Shown piece after piece: positions 22,610 to 30,612 of a stretch of DNA of 40,566 nucleotides (position 1 is the stretch's first letter; every line of letters starts with the position of its first letter). Below the pieces are notes generated by a model. That model was not told the DNA's origin, ran no database searches, and saw nothing but the letters and a program-made list of their open reading frames with translations. Source of the DNA: Actinomycetes bacterium (GTDB lineage: Bacteria; Actinomycetota; Thermoleophilia; Solirubrobacterales; Solirubrobacteraceae); assembly GCA_021846845.1 (NCBI GenBank), contig JAJZWB010000016.1, positions 1 to 40,566 on the forward strand, read 5' to 3'. A program made the translations under genes and the position numbers.

Positions 22610-25600
22610 TCAGTCCACCTTGATCTTCGCGGCCCGCCCGGCCTGTCCGTTTGGGTCGACCGCCTGGACGGCGATCGTGACATGGTGGCGCCCGCCCACC
22701 TTCACCTTCGCCGACGTGCCGGTGGTCTGCGCCACGGTGGCGCTCTGTCCGGTCCCGACCGTCACGATGTACGAACTGGCGCCGCACACCGGCGCCCAGT
22801 GCAGCGTCTCCCTGGACCCGGCACGGCGGGCGCGAACCCGGCCGACCTGGCCGGTGCCGTTCGGCGCTTGGAACCGCGCGACGACGAGCCGGGCCCGTGG
22901 AGTTCCCTGCTGCAGCACGAGCGCCACGACCTGTTGGCTGCCATCTCCGTAGCGGGGCGCGAAAGCGCGGCGTCCGCGGGGGGCTGTAGTCGTGAGGAGT
23001 GCCTCGTCGCCGCCGTGGCCGCTCGCGTAGAAGCTCACGCGCTGGCCCGGCTCGGTACGGTCGCGCCAGTTGAGAACGCGCCGGCACCCGTCTGGCGTCA
23101 CTCGCGCCGACACGTCGACCGGTGCGAGCCGCCGCGCGAACTGCACGCCGACGACGGCGGCCGAGCCGGCCAGGGGCGTGACGGCGTAGCGCCCGTGCCT
23201 CGGATGTGTGAGCAGTAGGTAGGTCGTGTGGTCGTCGGGATTCATCACGAGCCCGGCGCCCGCGGCGATGTCGTATGGCGACGCTGAGGTGACGCTCAGC
23301 GACAGCCCGCCGGGACCGGTAACGCGCACCTGCGGCGCCGCGCCGATGCCGCGGATCGCCACCTCGGAGACGTTCGAGCCGGCGCTGAGCGCGAACACGC
23401 TCGAGGATGCGGACGCGGTGGCGAGCTCATGGCTCTTCCTGCTGCTCGCGCCCAGCGGCCCGCTGTTGCAGCCGCCGACGTGCCACTGCCCGTCGAAGTA
23501 GGCGCCCGCCGTCCCGAGCTTGTTCGAAGTCGCGCAGAACGCCGCCCCGTCCGCGTTCATCGCGAACCGCGCGTCCGCCACCAGGTTCCAGACGTTCATC
23601 CTGCCGTCGATCTGCATCAGCCAGTCACCGAGGAACGTGTCGCCCGTGGTCGGCAGGCTGAGGCTGCCGCTCCCCTGGATCGAGGCGGGGAAGCCGATCC
23701 GGAGCACCTGGTTCAAGTTGAAGCCGGCGGTGCCCTGTAGGAGAAGACCGTCGTGGCTCAGCTTCATCGCGCCGTGGATCAGGGTTGCGTTCACCACCCT
23801 GAAGTCAGTCGTCCCGGTGAAGGAGAACGGGTCGAAGGTGAACGTCCCGCTGCCGTCGAGCGAGGCCACCTCCTGGAACCACAGAAAGTCGCTCTTGAAG
23901 CGGGGCAGGAAGGTGAAGCCGACGCTGCCGCCGAGCGTGAAGGCGCCCGTCGGGCTGGTCGGATCAATGCCGCCGATGAAGCCCGCGCGCTGCCAGAACA
24001 GGCCGGGCGTGCCGTTGATGTATCGGTTGATGTTGTTGACGTGGACGCTCAGGCTGGTCAGACCCGGGATCCGCCAGGTGCTGCCGAGAACCGACACCGT
24101 CGTCAGCCACCTGAAGCCCAGATCGACGCTGACCAGCGTCTTGCCGAGGAACCCGGCGAGCGGTTCGACCCACACCTTCGCGGCGGCCGACGGCGAGTTG
24201 TGGACGACGAGCAGCGCAGTGGCGTGGAATCCGCCCTGGGCGAGCATCCACGCGAAGCCGAGGCGTGCCAGCTCGACCGTCCCGAGGGCGGGCGCCCCCG
24301 CCTCGCGGACGAACTTGCCGGTCCGGGTGTTGATCCCGTAGGCGGCCGACGGCGAGAAGCTCCCGTCGATCTCGCTGACGCCGTCCCTGTTCTCCGCCGT
24401 GATCTTCGCCCGCAGAGCGATGGGATAGGAGATCCGTGATCCGCCGCTTGCCGTGGGCACCTTCCACAGTCCGTTGATCGGGTCCAGGAACGCGTTGCTC
24501 TGGGTCGGGAAGCTGAGCTGCGCCTGGAGGGTCGTCTGGCCGGGAGCGAAGTCGAGCTCGACCGCCGGCGCGTGGGCCGGGAAGCCGAAGATCGTCGAGC
24601 TGCCACCGCCGAGCGCGGCGAGGAAGCCGCCGGCCTTCACGGCGAACGTCCCGGGCGTCGCCCACGGCGTGCTCAGCGCGAAGGTGTGCTGCTCGGCGGT
24701 GAACGGGAAGCTCAGGTGCAGTCCCCCGGGAACGAAGAAGGCCATCCAACCGCCGCCCCAGCCGGGCGCCGACAGCGACATCTTCACGTCGGCGCCGTCG
24801 ACAGCCTTGGTCTGCGTGTTGAACACGACCGGCTCGGTCTTGTCGTTGGCCGAGGCGTAGTCCACCCCGTCCATTCTGAATTGCCCGATCGCCTTCCACG
24901 TTCCGGCCGAGAGATCGACGGGCTCAAAGCACCCGACGGCGATCATCGAGGTGTGGAAGTCCAGCGTCGGCTGGCAGTCCACGGTGAAGTTCGCGGTCCG
25001 ATCCTGGTCCATGTTCACACTGCACGTCCCCGCCGCGGCCTGACAGTCGGCGCTCGCGACCGCCGTCGGCTTGTATGTCGGATCCGGCGTGACCGTATAC
25101 GTGCCCTGCTGCGTGACGCTGACGCTGTAGTTGCCGTTCTGATCGGTTTGCACCGTGCTCGTGCCGCCCGGGCCGGTGACGGTGACGTTCATTCCCTGCA
25201 CCGGATCGGGCTTGCCGGACGACTGGTCGCTGTTCGCGAATGTCACCTGCCCGGTCAGCTGCAGCGCGCCGTAGGTGAACTTGGCAATCGACGGCGGCCC
25301 CCCCGGCGCAACGTCGACGGTGCACGTCGAGCCATCCGGGGATGTCGTGCCCGAGCAGGCGGTCACGTGGTAGTGGCCGCCGGGTTGCTGGCCAGGGGGC
25401 GTGCCGCTAGGGGTCACGGCGTACGCGCTCGCGCTCACGCTCGCGCTGAAGCTCCCGTCGCTGAGCGTCGTCGTCGTGACCGGCGCACCGCCGCCGGTCG
25501 GGGTCATCGTCACCGTCACGCCCTGCAGCGGCGACTTGTCGTCGGGGCCGAGCACCGTGCCGGTGATCGTTCCCGGCGCCGGCGGCGGCGCGAAGCTGGG

Positions 25601-26527
25601 GTTCGCCGCGGTTGTGTCGGTGCCGGAGATCAGCGTCTGGGTGCCACCGCCGGCTGGGGTCGTGTAGACGCTGGTGGCGCCGGTGTTCGTCGAGGTCTCG
25701 TAGGCGATCAGCTTGCCGTCGAAGGACCACTGGGGGTCGGCCAGCGTGGCGCCCGTGCCGGTCGGGTCCGCGGTCACCATCTGCGTGCCGACGAAGATTC
25801 CGGTCGAGCACGTGATGCCGTTGCACCGCGAGCCGGCGGCAGCGAACGTCGAGCCGTCCGGTGAGCCCGCGACCCCGTTGAGCCAGACGATCCCCGAGGT
25901 GCTCTGCTCGGTGCCGGACACCATGCTGGCGTTGCCTCCGGCCGCCGGCACCTGCCACAGCGCGAGTCCCAGCCCGCCGTCGTAGATGATGGTGCCGTTC
26001 CCCAGCCAGCCCGGATTCTCCGCCGAGTAGCAGTCGGCCTGATAATTGGGGTTCGTGGGCTGGCTCTGGCAGCCCAGATTGGAACCGGAGGTGTTGAAGT
26101 CGACCAGCGTGATCGGCGATCCCTGCCCATTGGCGTTCATCACTGCGACGGCATTGGCGTAGGGCTGGTAGACGACCTTCGTACCATCGGGCGAGATCCG
26201 CGGCTCGCAGCCCTGCGCGATCGGCGTGAGATTCGAGCCATCCGCGTTCATCACGTAGATCTGGCCGACGCCAGAGAAGGCGCTGCAGGGAGCCGAGTCC
26301 GCGGTGAAAGCGACCTTCGCCCCGTTCGCCGACCAGGACGACCAGAACCCGCCCGGGAAAAAGGAATGCGGGTTGGAGCCGTCGAGGTTCGCCGTCCACA
26401 GCCCGGCCGGGCTCTGCTGGGAGTCATACATGACCAGCGGCTGCAGGCCCGTGGCGGCACGTGCCGGACCTGGAGCCACAGCCATCAACCAGAGGACGAG
26501 AAGCGCAGATGCGAGCCGGAAGCGCAC
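22610..26527 (-). CDS. Large secreted multidomain protein (TolB-like propeller, carboxypeptidase-regulatory-like and Fn3-like domains)
   Basis: About 1,305 residues from the GTG at 26527, which begins V-R-F-R-L-A-S-A-L-L-V-L-W-L-M-A-V-A, a signal peptide ending in P-A-R-A-A. The first 300 residues are a TolB/WD40-like propeller with repeats such as I-Y-V-M-N-A-D-G-S-N and R-I-S-P-D-G-T-K-V-V-Y. Two carboxypeptidase-regulatory-like sandwiches follow, starting at G-T-I-T-G-T-V and Q-L-T-G-Q-V-T. A long middle of about 600 residues is not recognised. The C-terminus has Fn3-like segments (L-H-W-A-P-V-C-G-A-S-S-Y-I-V-T-V). No LPXTG or C-terminal membrane segment is seen, so it is probably released or non-covalently bound. 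Role is unknown; adhesion or polymer binding is possible. Confidence 0.8.
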   Translation of the reverse strand: MRFRLASALLVLWLMAVAPGPARAATGLQPLVMYDSQQSPAGLWTANLDGSNPHSFFPGGFWSSWSANGAKVAFTADSAPCSAFSGVGQIYVMNADGSNLTPIAQGCEPRISPDGTKVVYQPYANAVAVMNANGQGSPITLVDFNTSGSNLGCQSQPTNPNYQADCYSAENPGWLGNGTIIYDGGLGLALWQVPAAGGNASMVSGTEQSTSGIVWLNGVAGSPDGSTFAAAGSRCNGITCSTGIFVGTQMVTADPTGTGATLADPQWSFDGKLIAYETSTNTGATSVYTTPAGGGTQTLISGTDTTAANPSFAPPPAPGTITGTVLGPDDKSPLQGVTVTMTPTGGGAPVTTTTLSDGSFSASVSASAYAVTPSGTPPGQQPGGHYHVTACSGTTSPDGSTCTVDVAPGGPPSIAKFTYGALQLTGQVTFANSDQSSGKPDPVQGMNVTVTGPGGTSTVQTDQNGNYSVSVTQQGTYTVTPDPTYKPTAVASADCQAAAGTCSVNMDQDRTANFTVDCQPTLDFHTSMIAVGCFEPVDLSAGTWKAIGQFRMDGVDYASANDKTEPVVFNTQTKAVDGADVKMSLSAPGWGGGWMAFFVPGGLHLSFPFTAEQHTFALSTPWATPGTFAVKAGGFLAALGGGSSTIFGFPAHAPAVELDFAPGQTTLQAQLSFPTQSNAFLDPINGLWKVPTASGGSRISYPIALRAKITAENRDGVSEIDGSFSPSAAYGINTRTGKFVREAGAPALGTVELARLGFAWMLAQGGFHATALLVVHNSPSAAAKVWVEPLAGFLGKTLVSVDLGFRWLTTVSVLGSTWRIPGLTSLSVHVNNINRYINGTPGLFWQRAGFIGGIDPTSPTGAFTLGGSVGFTFLPRFKSDFLWFQEVASLDGSGTFTFDPFSFTGTTDFRVVNATLIHGAMKLSHDGLLLQGTAGFNLNQVLRIGFPASIQGSGSLSLPTTGDTFLGDWLMQIDGRMNVWNLVADARFAMNADGAAFCATSNKLGTAGAYFDGQWHVGGCNSGPLGASSRKSHELATASASSSVFALSAGSNVSEVAIRGIGAAPQVRVTGPGGLSLSVTSASPYDIAAGAGLVMNPDDHTTYLLLTHPRHGRYAVTPLAGSAAVVGVQFARRLAPVDVSARVTPDGCRRVLNWRDRTEPGQRVSFYASGHGGDEALLTTTAPRGRRAFAPRYGDGSQQVVALVLQQGTPRARLVVARFQAPNGTGQVGRVRARRAGSRETLHWAPVCGASSYIVTVGTGQSATVAQTTGTSAKVKVGGRHHVTIAVQAVDPNGQAGRAAKIKVD

Positions 26528-26713
26528 CGCAGCGACCCTAAGCGGCGTCGTGCTGACGGGCAATACGCAAAAGCGCGTACCGGCGTTGGTCAGCGCAGGC
26601 GCCGGCAGCGAGCCGACGACCGGACCGAAGGACCCGCTTCCTGTCCGCTCAGACCATGCCTCGCGGCGCACGGGGCCAGACACCTAGGCTGGGAGGAACG
26701 CGAGAACAGCCCG

Positions 26714-26734
26714 ATCGGATCAGATTTATCCGAT
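26714..26734. promoter_or_regulatory. Inverted repeat upstream of antitoxin gene
   Basis: ATCGGAT at 26714-26720 and ATCCGAT at 26728-26734 are exact complements around a seven-base AT-rich spacer, 12 bases before the antitoxin start. It overlaps the likely promoter (gatttat, an unusually AT-rich stretch here). Antitoxins of this type normally repress their own operon through such sites. Confidence 0.6.
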
Positions 26735-26746
26735 AGGCTCACGCGT

Positions 26747-27004
26747 GTGACCCGAATGACCGCAACCGACGCCGCCAGAAGCTTCTCCGATGTACTCAAC
26801 AGAGTCGCCGACGGAGAAGAGATCGAAATCACACGCAGCGGCGCGTCTGTAGCCGTGATCTCCCCGCCCAAGGGCAAGCTGATATCAGCAGCCCGCTTCC
26901 GCGAGTTGATCGCCGCAGCGCCGATGCCTGACGCCGGGTTCGTCGGCGACGTTGAGGACATCAGGAAGTCCATCGCGGCGCCCGAGGATCCGTGGCCGTC
27001 CTGA
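26747..27004 (+). CDS. Phd/YefM-type antitoxin
   Basis: An 85-residue protein from GTG 26747 (ATG 26756 is an equal choice). The first 50 residues, M-T-A-T-D-A-A-R-S-F-S-D-V-L-N-R-V, then E-E-I-E-I-T-R-S-G-A-S-V-A-V-I-S, are the Phd/YefM DNA-binding fold. The C-terminal tail (F-V-G-D-V-E-D-I-R-K-S-I) should wrap the toxin. It overlaps the PIN toxin gene by 13 bases, the usual coupled order of antitoxin then toxin, and has an inverted repeat upstream for autoregulation. Confidence 0.88.
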   Translation: MTRMTATDAARSFSDVLNRVADGEEIEITRSGASVAVISPPKGKLISAARFRELIAAAPMPDAGFVGDVEDIRKSIAAPEDPWPS

Positions 27005-27393
27005 TCGACACCGGACTGCTGGTCGACCGTGAGCGTGGCGTAGCCAACCCGCAGGTTGATGCCGCCATCGGTGAGGAGGACCGTGCGATCAGCGTGATCA
27101 CCGTCAGCGAACTCCTGCACGGCGTCCACCGGGCGCAGGGCGCGCAGCGCGCGCGTCGCAGCGCATTCGTCGAGCATCTGCTTGCCGGGATGCGGGCGCT
27201 TGAGATCACCGAGCAGGTCGCTCGCGCTCACGCCGACATCTGGGCCCAACTCGCCGCCGCCGGCGTAGTGATCGGCGCGCACGACCTTTGGATCGCCGCA
27301 ACCGCGCTGGCTCACGGAATGGGCCTAGCCACCGGCAACACCCGCGAGTTCAGACGGGTCCCCGGACTCCGACTCATCAAGGCACCCGGTTAG
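26992..27393 (+). CDS. VapC-type PIN-domain toxin
   Basis: A 133-residue PIN ribonuclease starting at GTG 26992, inside the end of the antitoxin gene. The acidic metal-binding residues are in place: D6 (V-L-I-D-T-G), E40 (V-S-E-L-L-H-G) and D98 (A-H-D-L-W-I-A-A). The C-terminal T-G-N-T-R-E-F-R-R-V-P-G-L matches the T-x-N-x-x-D/E-F motif. Free toxin would cleave tRNA or other RNA; the exact target cannot be predicted. The frame is intact, so the pair is probably functional. Confidence 0.9.
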   Translation: MAVLIDTGLLVDRERGVANPQVDAAIGEEDRAISVITVSELLHGVHRAQGAQRARRSAFVEHLLAGMRALEITEQVARAHADIWAQLAAAGVVIGAHDLWIAATALAHGMGLATGNTREFRRVPGLRLIKAPG

Positions 27394-27675
27394 TGAAACG
27401 CGACTTCCGCGCGCCCGGGCCTTCTCCTGCTGGCAGACGTCGCCCAAGCGTCTCCCATCCGCCTGGAAGACTGTTGTCGGACCGGATCGTCTGGAGGGCG
27501 CATCCCGGCCCTGGTCGATCCGCCTGGCCGCCGTCAGCTCGGGCGTAACGACAAGGTCGCATTCCGCTGAGCGACTGCCCTGCCAGTCCAATATCTCGGC
27601 CCTGTCACGACGGCGCGCACGACAGACTGACGATCGAATCCGTCGGTCGGTGGCCGCCGGGAGCCCGCGATCGGC
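27394..27675. other. Gene-free stretch after the toxin-antitoxin pair
   Basis: These 282 bases hold no frame with recognisable protein features on either strand. They probably are decayed mobile-element DNA, judging by the transposase relic just to the right, but no similarity could be named. Confidence 0.4.
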
Positions 27676-27888
27676 TTAGCTCCTGTACCTGCGAGCGAGG
27701 CGCAACATCGCCGTGCGGCGGTCGGGCGCTCCTGCGGCGAATGCCGCTCTCCTGCCGGCTTTCCCGCCCTCACTCCAGATCTCAGCGACCCATCCATCGG
27801 CACGCTTCTCGATCTCGGCGTACTCGCAATGCCTGGCCGCCGTGTCGGTCAGGTGGCGATACGGGGAATCTCGGAAACGAGTGGGCAA
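27676..27888 (-). CDS. Possible small protein, unknown
   Basis: Up to 70 residues from a TTG at 27888; the start is not secure. The sequence E-Y-A-E-I-E-K-R-A-D-G-W-V-A-E-I-W, then A-A-F-A-A-G-A-P-D-R-R-T-A-M-L-R-L has a believable beta-hairpin plus helix pattern. Its 5' part overlaps the transposase relic in another frame. It may be a real small gene, or the tail of a lost one. Confidence 0.3.
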   Translation of the reverse strand: MPTRFRDSPYRHLTDTAARHCEYAEIEKRADGWVAEIWSEGGKAGRRAAFAAGAPDRRTAMLRLARRYRS

Positions 27889-28052
27889 TGCCTCGACACC
27901 CGCACGCGGACTGCCTGAAGCTGCGCGATCTGTCTGGTGTGCCAGTAGCCCGCGTCCACCAGGATCGTCCGTGGCCGTCGGTCGATGCCCGCGCGCTCGA
28001 GCTCACAGACGGTGGTGGTGACCATCGGCGCGAGCTGCCCGAAGTCCGGTGA
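27849..28052 (-). pseudogene. Transposase fragment (IS1182-like)
   Basis: A 67-codon piece without a start. It contains D-F-G-Q-L-A-P-M-V and R-P-R-T-I-L-V-D-A-G-Y-W-H-T-R-Q-I, typical of the central catalytic region of IS1182-like DDE transposases. Both flanks of the original gene are gone. It marks former insertion activity in this accessory patch. Confidence 0.6.
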
Positions 28053-28100
28053 CCGATGACGTAAGCAGCCTTGACAATGTCGTCTGTCCCCTTTACACAT

Positions 28101-28736
28101 ATGGAGTCTCGCTCGACCGTTCAGCTCGACCGTGAGGTCATGGCTCTGATGCTGTCGACGAACGTGGAGCTGGTGGCTGATGTGCTGCGAGCCGACGCGC
28201 AGTCCGACGAGCAGCTGATGTGGGCGATCGCCGCGACCCGCACCCTGCACACGCTCGTCGAGGAAACCCTGCACGGACTGGTTGAGCAGGCTCGCGCCGC
28301 CGGCCATACGTGGGCTGAGATCGGGGAACTGCTGCACGTCAGTCGTCAGGCGGCGTTTCAGCGCTTCGGCGGCGAACCTCACGGTGCTGCCGGCGACGCA
28401 AGGGGCGCAAGGGCAGTGGACTGGGCGGTCGAGCACGCCCTTGCGGTGCTCCAGGCGTTCCTTGACGGCCGCTTTGAGGACGCGCGCGCGAGCTTCGGTG
28501 AGCGGATGTTGGACGCGGTCTCGCTTGAACTGCTTGCCGAGGTGCGTGAGAAGGTGCGTCGTGACGCCGGCGAGGTCCAGGCGCTGGGTGTCCCACGGGT
28601 GTCGGTGCGGGACGGCTATACCGCCGTCGACATCCCCGTCGCCCTCGAGCGCGCCGATGGGATCGGCAGCGTCGTGATCGATGCGGACCGGCAGGTTGCG
28701 GGCTTCCTGGTACGCCCGACGGAGTCGCTCGCGTGA
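28101..28736 (+). CDS. DUF3887-like protein with N-terminal helix-turn-helix-like region
   Basis: About 211 residues from ATG 28101; starts at 28071 (TTG), 28077 and 28140 are also in frame. TTGACA at 28071 with TACACA 17 bases later resembles a promoter. If that is real, transcription would begin after 28101 and the ATG at 28140 would be the true start. The N-terminal half is helical, with A-G-H-T-W-A-E-I-G-E-L-L-H-V-S-R-Q-A-A-F-Q-R-F resembling a DNA-binding helix pair. The C-terminal half (F-L-D-G-R-F-E-D-A-R-A-S-F, later I-P-V-A-L-E-R-A-D-G) resembles DUF3887. Function is unknown; a regulator with a sensing domain is possible. Confidence 0.75.
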   Translation: MESRSTVQLDREVMALMLSTNVELVADVLRADAQSDEQLMWAIAATRTLHTLVEETLHGLVEQARAAGHTWAEIGELLHVSRQAAFQRFGGEPHGAAGDARGARAVDWAVEHALAVLQAFLDGRFEDARASFGERMLDAVSLELLAEVREKVRRDAGEVQALGVPRVSVRDGYTAVDIPVALERADGIGSVVIDADRQVAGFLVRPTESLA

Positions 28737-28861
28737 ACGGCCGTCCTTGCGCTCGGCGCGGTCGCCCTGATGGGGGCCCGAGTCCGGCGACGTCCGGGAT
28801 CCCGTAAAGCACGTGGAGTGACGGCCCGGTTCGGGCCGCGATCGACCCCTGCGATGCCAGT

Positions 28862-29119
28862 ATGCACGTATGCGTCGCACGAACCATCTCGCTTCCTGAT
28901 GAGCTCGCCGAGGCACTCGATCGCGAGGCTCGCCGGCGCGCCGTCCCGGTGTCCGCCGTCGCGCGAGACGCGCTGGCCAATCACCTCGGCTTTGGGACAG
29001 CTGAGGATCACCGCGAGCTGCCGTTCGCCGCAGTCGTGCGGAGCGGCGAACTGACCACCGCACGCGACATGGAGAAGCTGAGCGGAAGGGAGTGGAACAC
29101 GCGTGCTCGCAGTCGTTGA
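28862..29119 (+). CDS. Ribbon-helix-helix antitoxin (VapB-like), partner toxin broken
   Basis: An 85-residue protein. Its N-terminal A-R-T-I-S-L-P-D-E-L-A-E-A-L-D-R-E-A-R-R, then V-S-A-V-A-R-D-A-L, is a ribbon-helix-helix DNA-binding domain. The C-terminal half ends in D-M-E-K-L-S-G-R-E-W, the usual toxin-neutralising tail of VapB antitoxins. Its last 17 bases overlap the start of the PIN toxin pseudogene in the normal operon arrangement. With the toxin dead, the antitoxin is an orphan that may persist by chance or by regulating or neutralising something else. Confidence 0.85.
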   Translation: MHVCVARTISLPDELAEALDREARRRAVPVSAVARDALANHLGFGTAEDHRELPFAAVVRSGELTTARDMEKLSGREWNTRARSR

Positions 29120-29499
29120 CGCCGGGCCGCTGCCGCTGACGCCGACGACATCGACCACCAGCGGTCCGTCGACACCCTCTCCCGCGGTGATCTCAGGCTC
29201 GTGGTCCCTGCTCTCGCGAGCGCCGAGGCGACCTGCCTCGTCGGTCGACGCCTCGGCGCGGCGGCTGAAGCCGAATTCCTCCGCGGTCTCGTGACCCTCG
29301 ATGTCGAGGCACCGACATCGCAAGACCTGGAACGGATCGCCGACCTCGTGGAGCGGTACGCCGACTTTCCGCTCGGCGGGACTGACGCGTCCGCGATAGC
29401 GCTCGCGGAGCGACTCGGCGCCGACAACGGTGATCACCCTCGATCGCCGCCATTTCGGGTCCGTCGCGCCACTGCGACACGTTCGAGATCCTCCCCTAG
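29103..29499 (+). pseudogene. VapC-like PIN toxin broken by three frameshifts
   Basis: The gene starts at GTG 29103 with V-L-A-V-V-D-A-G-P-L. It then continues in another frame near 29131 as D-A-D-D-I-D-H-Q-R-S-V-D-T-L and P-A-L-A-S-A-E-A-T-C-L-V-G, up to G-G-T-D-A-S-A-I-A-L-A-E-R-L-G-A-D. It returns to the first frame near 29430 with V-I-T-L-D-R-R-H-F-G-S-V and finishes in a third frame near 29470 with H-C-D-T-F-E-I-L-P-stop. The pieces together cover an entire PIN domain with its acidic residues. Three independent indels make sequencing error unlikely as the sole cause. Confidence 0.8.
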
Positions 29500-29812
29500 C
29501 CACCCACATCCCTGACCTTCGGCCGTACCGGCGGCATCGACGCGCCTGCCTTGGAGCCGGGATCAGACCCAGCCACGCGACCACGGCGGCCGACACTGCC
29601 GCATCATCGCCGCAGGAGCCATCGGGCGGCCGGTGCTTCGCTTACCACACGGCACGCCGGGCGTCCTCTCGTCGGCAGACGCGCCCAGTCGGCGGCGCTG
29701 TCGCGGACATCGGAGCCAGGCGCACCCCGGGCCTTGGGAGGAATTGGGGGCAGGTTCGGCCCGGTCCGCCGGGCCGGAAATCAGAAAGCCCCGCAGCGCG
29801 TGACTTTCCGAG
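29500..29812. other. Gene-free stretch next to tRNA-Lys
   Basis: No convincing gene on either strand. Open frames here continue the third-frame debris of the PIN pseudogene or read antisense. The stretch abuts the 3' end of the tRNA gene, the usual landing point of integrative elements, but no copy of the tRNA 3' end was found in the window to define an attachment site. Confidence 0.5.
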
Positions 29813-29885
29813 TGGGCCGTGGAGGGATCGAACCTCCGACCTTGGGATTAAGAGTCCCCTGCTCTACCAGCTGAGCTAACGGCCC
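29813..29885 (-). tRNA. tRNA-Lys (anticodon CUU)
   Basis: A 73-base cloverleaf on the minus strand. The acceptor stem is GGGCCGT with ACGGCCC plus discriminator A. The D stem is GCTC/GAGC, the anticodon loop CTCTTAA (anticodon CTT, reading AAG), and the T arm GGAGG-TTCGATC-CCTCC. The top anticodon-stem pair is a G-A mismatch. CCA is not encoded. Its 3' end faces the accessory patch. Confidence 0.95.
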
Positions 29886-29949
29886 GAGGGGCCGATGTTA
29901 CCCAGCGGAGGCGGAATCGGCCGCCGCGAGCGACCGCGGGCACCCGCGA

Positions 29950-30609
29950 TCAGCAGGACTGCGCCAGGGCGGGGGTGGTCTTGGCGGAGTCGATCAGCCC
30001 GGTGACCTGCTTGCGCGTCGAGGCGGGCACCATCGACTCGGCCTTGGCGGCCGCCAGGTCGCCCTTGCGCGTCTGGCCGGCAGCATAGGCGGAGATCGCC
30101 AGGCACTCGAAGCCCTTGACCGAGCCGGGGCTCGCAAGGGTCGCCGTCTCCCAGGCGGCGGCCTCGTTGGCGTACTGGGCGAGCACGCCGTAGGCGTTGG
30201 CGGCGAGGATCGCGTAGTTGCCGCTCGGGGTCCTGGTGAGCTGCACGTAGTGCTGCCACGCCGAGCCGACCTGCGCCAGCTCGCGCTTCCCGGCGGGCGT
30301 GTAGGAGTTGGTCGCGGTGTCGAAGCCGTTGCTGGAGGCGTTCTGGTAGTGGGCCTGGAGCAGGTTCCCCCAGGCCGCAGCGCTGGCGGGGCTCTTCTTG
30401 ACCTGGGCCTCGGCCGAGCGAACCTGCTGGCTGAGGACCTGGCCCTGGTTGTTGGAGCCGCTCCCGGTGAGGCCGTTGAGCAAACCACCGAACCCGTTGC
30501 CGGTGCCGACGCCGAACAGGATCAGGCCCCCGCCCATCAGGACCGCGAGCCCGAGGTACACGGCCTGGACGGTGCGCCTACGGCCGCGGCTGCGCAGGTC
30601 GAAGAGCAC
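29950..30609 (-). CDS. Membrane-anchored helical (TPR-like) protein linked to tatC
   Basis: A 219-residue protein starting at GTG 30609, three bases after the tatC stop, so translation is probably coupled. The N-terminus is basic (R-S-R-G-R-R-R-T-V) and followed by one membrane helix (Y-L-G-L-A-V-L-M-G-G-G-L-I-L-F-G-V). The exported part is mostly helical, with spacing like TPR repeats (A-W-G-N-L-L-Q-A-H-Y-Q-N and W-Q-H-Y-V-Q-L-T). It is not a known Tat component. Its position suggests a helper role in export or envelope assembly, but that is inference. The tRNA-Lys gene follows at the 3' side. Confidence 0.8.
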   Translation of the reverse strand: MLFDLRSRGRRRTVQAVYLGLAVLMGGGLILFGVGTGNGFGGLLNGLTGSGSNNQGQVLSQQVRSAEAQVKKSPASAAAWGNLLQAHYQNASSNGFDTATNSYTPAGKRELAQVGSAWQHYVQLTRTPSGNYAILAANAYGVLAQYANEAAAWETATLASPGSVKGFECLAISAYAAGQTRKGDLAAAKAESMVPASTRKQVTGLIDSAKTTPALAQSC

Positions 30610-30612
30610 GGC

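Noticed and set aside
27849-29063. A 404-codon minus-strand gene
   Set aside because: Only the last 67 codons resemble a transposase; the rest is antisense to the DUF3887-like gene and the antitoxin.
29813-29885. tRNA 3'-end duplication marking a genomic island boundary
   Set aside because: No second copy of the tRNA 3' sequence was found in the window, so an attachment site is not claimed.
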